A DNA stretch of 64,000 nucleotides from Lingula anatina. Taxonomy: Eukaryota; Brachiopoda; Lingulata; Lingulida; Lingulidae. The translations under genes and the position numbers were made by a program. The stretch covers positions 143,898 through 207,897 of the forward strand of contig NW_019775461.1 in NCBI RefSeq assembly GCF_001039355.2, written 5' to 3'. Shown in pieces: positions 13,001 to 25,029 of the stretch. The first letter of the stretch is position 1; each line of letters opens with the position of its first letter. A model generated the notes under the pieces. That model was not told where the DNA came from and made no database searches. It worked only from the letters and a program-made list of their open reading frames with translations.

Positions 13001-16000
13001 CTGCTTATCTCTGGCTGTAATAATGACAAAAAGAAACAAATATAGAAAATCTTAGTATTTACATTTTAGTATAAAACATGTTATTTAAAGGAGAACTCTT
13101 CAAACAATTTGTTAACTTCATTGAATTAGAATATTAGGCAAAGTTCAACATATAATGTGATCATTTCCATCTTACAGACTCTTGTACATTGAAGACATCA
13201 TGAAAAAAGCTTACAGTCAGTTCTAAACCAAGTTTCCATAAGAGTTGTAGAGGAATATATAATTAAAAGGTTTTGGGCCCCAGTTTAAAAATGATATGGG
13301 TTGGCAACCCCCTGTAGGATTTATCAGAATTTGTGCTGTAATAAATCCTGTTATTGTCACTTTACCTGCCACAGAAAGTACACACAGTCAAAACATTAAA
13401 TTTTTATCTAATATTCTTTACCTTCATATCGTCTCTGGCAGCCACACAGCATTGCTTTTGTGCTTCTCCTCTTGTTCAAGAATTGATAAGGTCTGGTAGC
13501 AAGGGAATGCCTCTTGCCCTGCAAATTTAGTTTTTTTTTTCTGCTGGCACAAGGCAGAACAGGCTGTTTATTCAATGAGCATGGCTTTATTGTACTGATA
13601 TCGGAGACTGAATTCACCAGTGTCTATTCATCAGCCATTGAATCCCAAGTGGCTGTTCTATTGATAGATGGTCCACTCTTGGGTTGCAGTAAATTCTGGT
13701 CTGTGATAAATGATGATGATGTGGTCTGCAAATACATTTGATTAAAACGACTTTTTCCTGTTTCATTCTCAAAGTTGTGTTTGTGTTTCTCTCTTTGCCA
13801 GAGATAAGATAACAGAAAGCCTTGGGAATGATGGGTCCTTTTTGTGTATTGATTTTGCTTACATCTGATGAAGTGACATGATGCATAATTGATGGGAGCT
13901 TTGTCCTGGGTTTTGTGTCTTTTCTCAGTTACATTCTTGTTAGGTCAGATAGGAGAACGGTGTCTTATCTTGCAAATAATTTTTGGTTAAAAACCAAAGA
14001 AAACTTATGTTGAGGCATTTGTGTTTTACTCAAAACATAACGGCACAATTCCACAGATGCCTATTAGTATTACACAATATTTTCTAACTTTTGAACTAAC
14101 CTTGCTAGGTTTAATAGAAGGCGAAGACTACAGAAACAAATGCAAAAAAAAAAAATGGTTAGAGAAATGCCGATTTCCATTGTGCCTTTGTGTCACCTTG
14201 AACACCTGATGGATTTGTAATTCAGTTGGGCCTTGAATTGAAACCGTTTCCCAGATATCTCAGCACATTATTCTACTTAATTCAGTCAAAGATATAATTC
14301 TTTCTTTTCTCTGTAGATGCTGATGGATCCCATGGGAGGCATTGTAATGACAAATGATGGAAATGCAATCCTGAGAGAGGTAAGAAAGGGACTTTCAGGT
14401 TACATGAGTCCTGATCAATGGCTGTAGATTGAGTGTTAAATATTATTTAATAAAGTGCCACTGAAGTGCCTTCAGGCTTACTTCATTATGTCATTAATTC
14501 TTTGTTTTGTCTGTGGTGCTTTCAGATCACTGTACAGCATCCTGCAGCTAAGTCTATGATTGAGATTGCCCGCACACAGGATGAGGAGGTGGGAGACGGG
14601 ACCACATCAGTCATCATATTGGGTGAGTGAATGAGGAAGTTTACTTAAGCAAATGCCACTGCACTTCTTGCTGCAACATCTTCATAAAACTCTTGTCCTT
14701 CAGAGATTTTTATAAATTCAGAAAGATATCTTAGGTAAAACTTGTAAATTTTTCTGAATCAAATAAGATAGAAGATCAGTAAAGAGTTACTTTGGAAGGG
14801 CTCTTTTTGTCTGTTGCCAACATTTTCAAAAATGTGTATTTTTGATTATTTTCTTATTTTTCTTTCTTGTCCTCTTTTTAGCTGGTGAAATGCTAGCAGT
14901 TGCTGAGCCATTCCTCCTGCAAGAAATGCACCCGACCATCATAATATCGGCCTTCAGACAGGCCCTGGAGGATATGGTGGAGATTCTAAGGGAAAAAGCT
15001 AGGCAAGTTTTAAAAAATNCAGTCAGGTCACACCAGGGAAAAATTTCCCTGTATACACTGAAACTAGAATGATATTCTCAGTTATTGCGCAAAAGCTGCC
15101 AGTTCTTTAAAATTGGTTTAGGTATCACAAAAAATGCACACCAAATGTTGAAATAAGTGAATTGATTCTAGTGAGACTAAACACATTTTTAACACACGAG
15201 AATGGAATTTCCACGTTTCATCAAAGGGTTACATTAGGTAGATAACTTGAGAAACAATTTACTTCTTTCAGTACACAAGTGGTGATAAAAAACCTATTTT
15301 GCAGTATATTAAGTGTTGGATGCAATTGGAGTTTTCAGCTTTGAATGTAAGAAATTAATACATGCATTATTTTAAGCAAATGAACCCAAATGCTGATTGA
15401 TCTGCTTTAAGAAACTGATACCATGTAATTGAACATAAATGAAGAGACACTAAATACTAACCTACACATGCCATAGCTAGAACTACAGCTATTACCGCAG
15501 CACACTTCATCTTAACTTTTCAGCTGAGGAGAAAATGCTCTTTGGTCTGCAGTACAACACTGTTTGTGTTGAAAAAGGCTTGGTGTTGCTAGGTGTTTTG
15601 GTGAACAACAAAGGATCACTTGTTGCATATTTTTTGCAATCACCCTTGTCTTTCTGTATTTGAGGGCAAAGACAAATAGTAATCTAAATGACTTATGGCT
15701 TGTTATTTTTTAAAACTTCTTGTTAGCTTTCCATTTTAATGGGACCTTTTTTTTTTAAAGCTTGGCAGCTGGAAGTGATATTGGCATAGTTACATGAATT
15801 TTTTTTATCCTAATGTGCCTCTGAAAAAAATTAATCTTTCTAAAGGTTCTTTTGTATTGTTTTTATCACAGTGGTGCATTTGATGTTGAGTGTAAGAGTT
15901 GTCAGCCACCAATATAACACTTTTGTTGTATATATTAATTTTTTTCTCATTGCAGACGAATTGAAAATCCCAGAATAGTTCTATTAGACTGCTCATTAGA

Positions 16001-19000
16001 ATATAAGAAAGGAGAAAGTCAGGTTGGTGCTTGTTTTGATAGCTGGTGCCTTTTTTTTTTTTTTTTTTTTTGTAATTTTAGCATGATAATAATATTGTTA
16101 ATTCTATGGACTTAGACATTATTATTAGCTTAGGACATGTTCGTTTTCCAATAAATTATTTTATTTAATACTGCTTATAGTGCATGCATACTAAGCGTGT
16201 GCCTGTGTGTGTGTGTATGTTTACAGCTTTTATGGTATAAATAACATACTGGCATAGACTTTCAATTTACTATTGAATTTATTTTGTCATTCAGACCAAT
16301 GTAGAAATTACCAAGGATACTGACTTTGGGTAAGTATTTCCTGGAAATGCTCTTTGAAGATCAATTTCTTTAAAGACCAGTAGTTTCTTTTAAGGTTAAT
16401 TAAGTTGTGACTCTCCCTCCCCAAAAAAATAAATAAATAAATAAACAAAAACAGTAGTTCAAAAGGCTGAAACGAATGGGTTTTTATTTAGGAAATTGCT
16501 TGAGCTTGAAGAGGAGTATATTCAGCAGATCTGTGCTGATGTGATCCGTGTGAAGCCAGACCTGCTGTTCACAGAGAAGGGCATCTCTGATCTGGCACAA
16601 CACTACTTAGTCAAAAATGGCATCACTGCCATTAGAAGAGTCAGAAAGTCGGACAATAACAGGATAGCAAGGTAGCGTAGACATGGGGTGATAATGTAAG
16701 CGAATATCGACTGGAGTGTAATGTTAATCAAATGGAGTTGTCATTTACTAGGAAAAGGGTTCAGTTATAGAAGTGTGAAATTACCATGATGTGCCCAATT
16801 TTTAGCATTTTCAGAATTTTATTAAATAGCTAGAAATTTGATTTAAGATTAAAGGATAAGAGATGAGATGACAATAATGTAGAAAAAGCTGAATTGTAAA
16901 ACAGATATCTTGATCTATTGTCAGATGACTTTTAGAATTCCCGTGTAATTTTTTTTCACTACTCAGAGCCACGGGAGCAACTGTAGTGAACAGGACTGAT
17001 GAACTCAAGGAGGAAGATGTAGGAACAAAGTGCGGACTCTTTGAAGTCAAGAAGTTTGGGGATGAGTAAGTAATCCTCTATAGTCACACTGCATCTATAA
17101 GTGATTATAACAAGAATGATACAAGCAGATTTTATACACAGCACTTTACTCAACTTAAACACTATATAACACTCTGTATGTTGTAAATGTTACATAAGAA
17201 TATATGAATTAAAGTTGATTGCAATTTTAAATATCTTCTCAATATTCTGATTTGAATTACTCCATCCATCTATCCATCCATGCTCACATTCAACTTCCTA
17301 AATATCCATTACTGTTTATTTTATAAGAATTTAATGAAATCTTTTTATCTTGACAGGTATTTCACATTTCTGACCGAGTGCAAGGACCCCAAGGCATGTA
17401 CCATCCTGCTTCGCGGGGCCAGTAAAGACATCCTGAACGAGGTGGAGCGTAATCTGCAGGACGCCATGAATGTGGCCAGGAATGTGATGGTGGACCCCAG
17501 GCTGGTGCCAGGAGGCGGGGCCTGTGAGATGGCGGTGGCACAGGTAAGGGCATTTAGAAAAGTGGACTGCTGCTCCATAAAATTGCATTACTTAAACACA
17601 TCTGCAACAGGTCTAGCATACCAAGGTACTTTCTTAAAATCATTGAAGAAATGATCCTAGTTTTTTTTTCTTTGTATATTTAAAAAAATTATACAAACCT
17701 TTCAGTGATCAGACTGATTTGGAATTAGTGAAGTTCCTGAGCTCTGCATGTTTATACAAGTCTTAAGCACCATATTAGTATTGATTAAAAAAAAACGTTT
17801 AATTTAAGATGCCCTTGTTCTGTAAGCAGAAATCACATACCTAGCATCTCTAGAGGGTCCTGCTGAGTCAGTCAGTATCAGCAAGACTCATGATAGATGC
17901 AACATGAATTCTGGCTGCTTTTGCCTCTGAGTTATTCTTTCATGGAAGACTTAGATTCTTAGCAGCTAACACAGATGTTTTGTAAATACTTATTATTAGT
18001 CACAAGTTTGAAGAATTATAGTTTACAGGGTGGTCCAGAAAAAGTGACTTATTTTAAATTGAGATGTAAAATAGGTTTTTTTTTTATGGACCATGTCGTA
18101 CTTAACAAATCAAAAAGAAAATTGTGTTAGATAAAATATTTTTGCCAAGGCCCTGATGTCTCTACAACATGACCTATTTACTAGTGAACTTATATAAAAA
18201 AATTATTTTGATAATTAAAAGCTTTTGATTGATTGATTTTTCTGCGATTTCCAGCTGTATTATTTATTCTCTTTTTATTTTCAAGGCACTGAACGAGAAG
18301 GCCAAGACAATCACCGGTGTACACCAGTGGCCCTATAGAGCCGTCTCCAAGGCATTGGAAGTGGTGCCCAGAACCCTGATCCAGAACTGTGGCGCCAATA
18401 CCATTAGAACCATCACTGCCCTTAGAGTAAGGGACTTTTAAGTTACAATTTATGGAAAAGGGGGTTTAGATATTAGTTAACCTAATATACTTTTCCATTG
18501 ATGCAAAATATAAATTTCTGTGTTTTGTCAAGATGCAAATACTGATGTAAACAAACTAGTCTAAACATGGCTGCAAACTTGTTTCAGTTTTTAAATTGCT
18601 GCTGTTTTTCTTAACATTGTTCTCTTTGTAAGACTTATTTCAGTTTAATATTAAAAAATAATATGATTTAAAATAAAAAATTGAAATACTTGATTGCAAT
18701 ATTCCAGGCTAAGCATGCCAGTGAAGGCAACATGTCATGGGGTATTGATGGGGAGAAGGGAGAGCTGGTGGACATGAAGCAGTTTGGAATCTGGGAACCC
18801 ATGTCTGTAAAAGCACAGACATACAAGACAGCCATTGAGGTATGAAAAAACTTAGATACATTTTATTTAGAATTATTTAAAGTTTATGTAAGGTTATTTA
18901 AAATTATTCCAAGATTGTTTTTTTTTTTTTTTTTTTTTTTTCCAAAACCAGATATTGGTGGTTCATTTGGCACATACCTGTAAATAATAGAAAAAAAAGA

Positions 19001-19217
19001 AAGAAAGAAAATGATGCCTTGTGAGTAGAACTGAAATGATCTGGAAAACTTTTTTTCTCAGATGGAAATGAAGGTACATTGTTGCTTTGTTTCTCCATTT
19101 TAGACTGCTATATTGTTGCTGCGTATAGATGACATCGTGTCTGGCGTGAAAAAGCAGGCTGATTTGGACAAACCTCAGGCAGGATTTGAACCAGCACCAG
19201 AAGCACCTGAACAGTAG
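10042..19217 (+). CDS. CCT3: T-complex protein 1 subunit gamma (chaperonin CCT3)
   Basis: One of eight subunits of the cytosolic TRiC/CCT ring, which folds actin, tubulin and other proteins using ATP. Visible exons: 10042-10078, 10162-10223, 10660-10710, 14317-14379, 14526-14622, 14882-15002, 15956-16022, 16295-16329, 16492-16671, 16967-17065, 17357-17543, 18286-18426, 18708-18839 and 19104-19217. They encode 461 residues against about 545 in the human protein. Diagnostic stretches are MMG at the start, [24 protein letters not shown], the ATP-site GDGTTS (residues 94-99), [18 protein letters not shown] and [10 protein letters not shown] near the end. Roughly 90 residues (late equatorial/intermediate region and start of the apical domain) are missing between exons 6 and 7, where a single N lies at 15019. 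The frame stays intact across the loss, so it could pass unnoticed. Exon 6 appears to end at a GC donor (AG|GCAAGT). Identity is certain; the missing exons are most likely an assembly gap. Confidence 0.97.
10711..14316 (+). other. CCT3 intron 3
   Basis: A 3.6-kb intron, the longest of the gene. Besides the antisense zinc-finger fragment at 11265-11507 I see no exon or clear repeat. The open frames near 13296-13886 lack splice context. Confidence 0.7.
11265..11507 (-). pseudogene. TTF-type zinc-finger fragment of a hAT/ZNF862-like gene
   Basis: An 80-residue open frame lies antisense in CCT3 intron 3. It starts [16 protein letters not shown] and continues with [25 protein letters not shown] and [17 protein letters not shown]. 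Order and spacing match the N-terminal TTF zinc finger of hAT-derived ZNF862-like proteins: a W..W.R/IYD motif, a cysteine pair, GK, then F..S....H..S..H. The second cysteine of the usual pair is absent and the frame stops right after the domain. I infer a captured or decayed transposon fragment. The family call rests on my memory of the pattern. Confidence 0.5.
15019..15019. other. Single N: probable contig join inside CCT3
   Basis: The N lies 17 bases after the apparent donor of exon 6. Exons for about 90 conserved residues should follow, but 15020-15955 contains none of them. A join that dropped sequence explains this best. Confidence 0.6.
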
Positions 19218-19700
19218 ACAGCTGAAGTGATGGACACCAACTTAACTGGTTTGACCGGTCACAGTGTGAGATGTGCAGTGATAGAGTATCAATATCGGTC
19301 ACATGGCAGTTTCTTTGGAATGAAACTTATATTCTACCTAGGACAAAGTGCAAACCATTTGGAATGTAAGGACCCATATTGTATTGGTGTATGATCTCAA
19401 TCATGAGCCACTTTGTGTATTTGTAAAAGGCAGGATGAATATTCGTACAGCATCAGTATTGAAGATGAGAAGAAGCTGCTAAAATGTTGGATACGCATAT
19501 AATGTTTATAGGCAAAATTGAATGAGAGTTTAAGAACTGTATTAATACACTGTGTTGAAGAAAAAAACATTTCATTTAATGCATCAGACTGGGAATATTC
19601 ATGTTCAAGGTGTTTTTTATAACAAATATTTATTATAAATTTGAAAGAAACGGATTTGGCATTGAAATTACGAGAGCATTTCTCATAAAGCTTTACTTTT

Positions 19701-19706
19701 AATAAA
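19701..19706 (+). terminator. Poly(A) signal of CCT3
   Basis: AATAAA about 480 bases after the CCT3 stop. The surrounding 150 bases recur at 21202-21351. Confidence 0.6.
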
Positions 19707-21150
19707 TGAGATTGTGAAACTCCCTGTTATTAATTGTGCAAACAATCTGTAATTACAGTACTGATTTTATACATGCAGTATCTACCAAATGTTTGGTTTG
19801 TGTTTGTTAGCTAGAAGCAATTATGTTGAAATATATCCGGTACCTGGCTGTGCCTTTGTAAAATGATTGCTGGAGTTGTGATTATTATTATAAAAATCAA
19901 GGTACCTTGAGACTTAAAGGTTTCACTGCCTTACAACTCATCCTCAGATTTGGTGGAAAATATTTTTCTTTTAAATCCAGTTTGAATAATATCATGCATG
20001 GTAACGTGATCAGAACACCCCCCCCCCAAAAAAAAAAAAAAAAAAAAAACTGGCTTTGACTTGTTTATACTTGTCATGCTGATGTAGCATTTTTCAGACA
20101 GATAGTTGGCTGCATTACCTCATTTAAATATTGCTTGAGACCAAGGATGTGATCAGTTTAGTATCTTATTCATTGCCTTTTATGCACTAAAGACGAGATT
20201 TCTTCCAGGACAAAGTAAATGGTTACACTAGTAGGAATGCTTTCACTTCTATTGGTTGCTTGGTACTTCCATTCCTCCATTTATTCTAAATAGAAACAAT
20301 TTATAAGGTCTTCCTGAGAAGCATATAACATTTATTATGCAAAATCAGTGCATTATTTAACACAAGAAAAAGTACGCCTTGAGGTAAATGTTTCACTTCT
20401 ACCCATCGTCTGCTTTAGAAAACCTCCGAATCTAAAAAGGCATCTGGTTTGCAGCAGTAGCCTCGGTGGCACGGGCATATTCCATTGTAATAAAAGAAGC
20501 CTTCGCTGCCCATCTATCTCAAACAGCCTTATCACCCCAGGGGGTGGGGGGTGCACAAGACACTTTATCGGTGTTGCTCCATAATCCTTTCTTTGGTGCC
20601 CGTACGAAATCGATACTTACTGTACGAACTAAACATATTGCTTTAATCATACTCATTTCTTTTACACCCAATGAATATTTTTGGATCATTTTTAAAAAAC
20701 GAATGGTATAAAATGTAACACCTCGTCATTTTGAGAGAAAAAATGCCGAGATAAATATGTTAGTGGCCAGGAAAATTAAAAAGTACCGGTTTTGTTCCAT
20801 CATTACAAAGGGCCGGTGTCATGTACCAGAAGGTCCCCCATGACAGAAAGTCCATAGGACCCCTGGTTTCTGAAATAACGGGTCCCGGACTCTGTATCAT
20901 GGTAATTGGATATAATATACAGGGTCCCCCGGACCCTGCATTTAACCGGACCCTACGTTTCATGACAGCTATCACGAAACACAGTGTACGCCCGTCATAC
21001 AGAAGAAATGGGTCTAAATGCTAGGGTCCTACTGTAGAACGGTAGATATTTAGTAAAAGTGCTTTATATTGACTATCTGGGTATAATAGAATTATAATAA
21101 AGCAAACCCTTGATGCAAGTAAATATAATATAACAAAACGGCGGTGGTTT

Positions 21151-21190
21151 GCACAACGACCTGGTGGTGTAGTGGACAGCGACACTGGTG
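21151..21190 (+). repeat. tRNA-like SINE head, truncated
   Basis: GGTGGTGTAGTGGACAGCGA resembles a polymerase III A box (TGGTGTAGTGG) as found in tRNA-derived SINEs. No B box follows, because the sequence runs straight into the CCT3 3' UTR copy. Weak call. Confidence 0.25.
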
Positions 21191-21201
21191 ATGAGTCTAT
21201 T

Positions 21202-21351
21202 ATGTTCAAGGTGTTTTTATAACAAATATTTATTATAAATTTGAAAGAAATGGATTTGGCATTGAAATTACAAGAGCATTTCTCATAAAGCTTTACTTTT
21301 AATAAATAAGATTGTGAGACTCCCTGTTATTAATTGTGCAAACAATCTGTA
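21202..21351 (+). repeat. Duplicate of the CCT3 3' UTR tail
   Basis: Matches 19601-19751 base for base apart from about five substitutions and one missing T, and includes the poly(A) signal. It carries no coding sequence and no poly(A) tract at its end. Confidence 0.9.
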
Positions 21352-23189
21352 CCCCATAATGATTCGCAACCCCTCCACAAGTGTACATTGCTTATTCCAT
21401 GTACAAATATGGAAATGGTCACATGATCAACAAAAATGGAATATTTGCTGGTACTCGTTTCGGAAATAAAATGCACATAATACTTAAACCTTTTGTTGTC
21501 CGAAAATTCATTTTAAAGGGGAAATAAAAGACAAACACAACTAAGTGATAGTTTGGCCCGACAATCTGTGCTAGTAGTTTGGAATGTGACCTGGGTCCCA
21601 CCCAATTTTCATGCCACTCAATTTTCGTTTCTACAACGATCCGTGTATGAAGTTTTAAAGTAAAGAATGTGCTCGTGTGACAGTAAAAGTTCGTACACGC
21701 AACGCACTCTTGATCTCATTAAATAAGTTTGAATTTGAAAAAAAAAAAGAGAAATAAACATGGAGTGCTCAACATGGTTCGCTGCATGTCCAAAGTGGAT
21801 CCCGCAACGTTAATACGTATCCATTCTTGATTACACGTTACTTGACAAAGTTTCCCTGACGGGTATTAATGGGAAAATATTCGTTTGTCCGAAATGTTGG
21901 ATTCAAATTCGGACAGGTCATATTTATGACCATCTGTCCGAAGGACGGGAGGTTATAAAAGTTAATGTCGAGTCCTGGGATGGCCTGTAAGTTGAAAAGT
22001 ATTTGCCACGGACCGGTATTAGCAGGTCAGATGAAGAAAAATATAATTATTCTTATTTGAACCGTTGGAAAAAAATTGCCAACATAGACTGCATAAACTG
22101 GAAAACATAGTAACTTAATCATGCTTGTGCATTCATGAATTACTGCTTATGTGTAAAAATATGCGTTCGTTTCTTTTCTATTCTTTTGTAATAAAGGGAT
22201 GGTTTTATGCACAGATACAACCATCAAGGTACTTGAAAGAGAAGTTGACTTAAGAACCATTTTAAGCCTATATAGTAAATTATAGTTTAAAATTCTATAT
22301 CCATGCAGGTTTTTTTGTCATATCTCAAACTTCAGAATGTTAACATTACCATTACTATTGTATTAATGTATCTGCATCACCTATATTATAAAAGCCCTGT
22401 CACTTTATATTTTGCACAGGTATATATTATCTGAATAATATTTTTTTATTAGTGTTTAGCATATTCTTCGTATGGTGTATATACTTCTTCACTGACAAAT
22501 GTGAACAGAGATATTATAAATAATACTAGTATGTGTTAAAATTTATATATACATATCCTAGGAATAAATTTTCAAAATGGAAAATTTTAAAACCAGAATT
22601 CACAAAACTGTTACATGCCATGGCGCTGCCACAAGCTATGGTTAATATTTTATTTGTATGTATGATAGTTTTACAAACGGTACCTGTTAAGATTATCCTG
22701 AAAGGAAAAAAAATCAAGATTGAGAAATTGAAAACCAAAATTAACAAAACTGTTACATGCCTGTGGCGCTGTCACCACCTGTGAACACCACGTGCAAAAT
22801 TATCCCCCCCCCCCCCAAGAAAAAAGGAGGGGGGTTCAGGATTAAGAAATTAAAAATCAGAATTAACAAAACTGTCACAATCTACCGATATACGTATATG
22901 GAACGTTAGTGCTGCAGGGTCCACACATTTATGTATTTAATTTATATTAAGACAGGAAAGTAAATCCAGAAACTGGATTTTTTTACATACGGACATTTCT
23001 AGCACTTTTGGTATCATTAGGCATACACGTATATTTGGCATAGGTCTATATGATTTTTAATATCTTCTTAATACTTCAGTTAAAATGTCCTTCCTTGTTT
23101 ATTCGCTGGTCAGTATGACCGTCAAAACTACGCGGTGTGACTCGACAGAAAGCGTGCCATAGCGTCCTATTTCCGTGTATGGTCAGCAC

Positions 23190-23197
23190 TATATAAG
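23190..23197 (+). promoter_or_regulatory. TATA box of transaldolase
   Basis: TATATAAG lies 39-46 bases before the start codon. A start site 30 bases downstream would leave a 5' UTR of only about 15 bases. Confidence 0.5.
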
Positions 23198-23235
23198 CAT
23201 AAATTACGAACGAGCCGGTGTCAAAAGCTGCAAAG

Positions 23236-24997
23236 ATGCCGTCTGTGTTGGATCAGATCAAGGATCACACTGTTGTTGTGGCTGACACGGGCGATTTTGA
23301 AGGTAGGTAATAGTTATCCTTGTGTTGACACTAGTAGTTTTTGTTATACATGTGCATTACGTAATACTGCACTGCGTTAATAAATTGAACGATAAGCCCA
23401 ACGGGTGCTTTGATTTGAGAGAAATTATTCTTTACTTTTAAACAGAAAGATTCACATATGATGGAGACCCAGCTATTTATATCATCTTTACTATTAAAGC
23501 ATTTGAACTCCAAGTTTGGGTATGTAGCATTGCATGAGAGCAGTAATGAGCAAATGAAAACATCAAATTTGTTAAACCGCCTTACGTTAAATAAATTCGC
23601 ACGCATTAAACGTCATAGGTTGTGCGTAACTACACATGCGCTAAGATTTTTTTTCATTGGCCGGGCAGCCAGCGGATCATTTTTAGAGAAGAAATGCAAA
23701 GATGAGTGAAAACAATACGTTGTTTTTAACCGAAGGCGATGTCCCCGGGGCGAAACTGCCACGCCAAATGTAGATGATCAAACTAACGTTTTGAAACGAT
23801 GTGTTCAAAGGCGAATTGGGGGGGGGGGGGGAAGCAGGGCCCCGTATCTCGAAAGCATCGCTTATGGCGAGCGGGCGCAAGCATGGTGATTCCTCGCTAT
23901 CCCATATGTCGAAAGCCTCCAAAATAGCGACCGTGAGCTAATACGTAATAGCGAAATCACCATTAGTTTCGAGGCTATTATTTGCGGCGAGTAAAACCCG
24001 TCGCAATGGCCTCTGCGTATGCATAATTCGTCATTTTAATGTGTGTTTCATGCAATTAAACGTGGCGGCAAGTTTGGGTTGCTACTTATAATAGCATATA
24101 TTAAAACATATAACAAAAACATGGAAGCTTATAATAGATTGAATCACTCGGTACCTCTGATAGAAAAACTTGCGGTAAATATTCAAGTGAAGAATGCTAA
24201 AGTCATGTTTTATTATACATAAAAATGTCAAAATTAAACATTTCATACATCATTTTATGATGAATATAATTCATCTGTGCAGTCTAATGATAATATTCAT
24301 AAATTTAAAAGTGTCATTTTCTACACAAAATGAAAAAGCAGAAACAAAGCATTCGGTCGCACCGTGACCTTCCTCAATGTCTATTATTGTAAGACTGAAC
24401 AATACTTACCAATGTGTCATGTAATTGTGTCAGTCCAAGCTTCGCTTATTGGATTCTTTTTGACATTTTATTGGTGTCAAACACTTCAAATATCAGTATT
24501 TGTAATTATGATATTCCTATAAATAAAAACAAACTCTTGATTAGCGTCAAGGTTAAAAAAATTACATTTTATGTGTTATGACGTCTTCAATTTATGCGGC
24601 AATCGAAATTTTAGTAGAGTTTGAGGTTATAATTGCGTTGCGTTTGCTAAGGCTTCGAGATAGCAGGTGGGTGCAATCGCACTCGCAAATAGCGTGGAAT
24701 CGCCATGCTTGCGCCCGCCTGCAACGAGCGAAGCTTTCGAGATACGGGGCCCAGAACTGTTAGCGAGGCACTGTGTACACGTGAACCAGCAAAGTTAATG
24801 ATAAACTCATGTTGCAAAAACATAATTAAACGAAAGCGCAGACCTCCACCAAGGCAGCCAATTTGATTATTATTGATTATTGATTGATTATTGATCCGGA
24901 TCACCACCAAAAACTTATCATCTCTTCCTTTGCCCACTTCTGATAGTTCCTGAAAATTTCATCAAAATCGGTCCATAACTTTTTGAGTTATGTTGAT

Positions 24998-25029
<32 letters not shown>

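Larger units (their letters stand above)
19752..23189. other. Intergenic region between CCT3 and transaldolase
   Basis: No gene seen. It holds a C8A22 tract near 20020, a stretch at 20820-20970 with repeated GGTCC/GGACC words, a tRNA-like fragment at 21151-21190, the duplicated CCT3 tail at 21202-21351 and AT-rich filler. Two related stretches (22590-22645 and 22725-22765) share AAAACTGTTACATGCC, suggesting a small local duplication. The word AATTAACAAAACTG recurs near 22861. Confidence 0.5.

Noticed and set aside
17331-17588. Three minus-strand frames across CCT3 exon 11
   Set aside because: They are shadows of a GC-rich, highly conserved coding exon.
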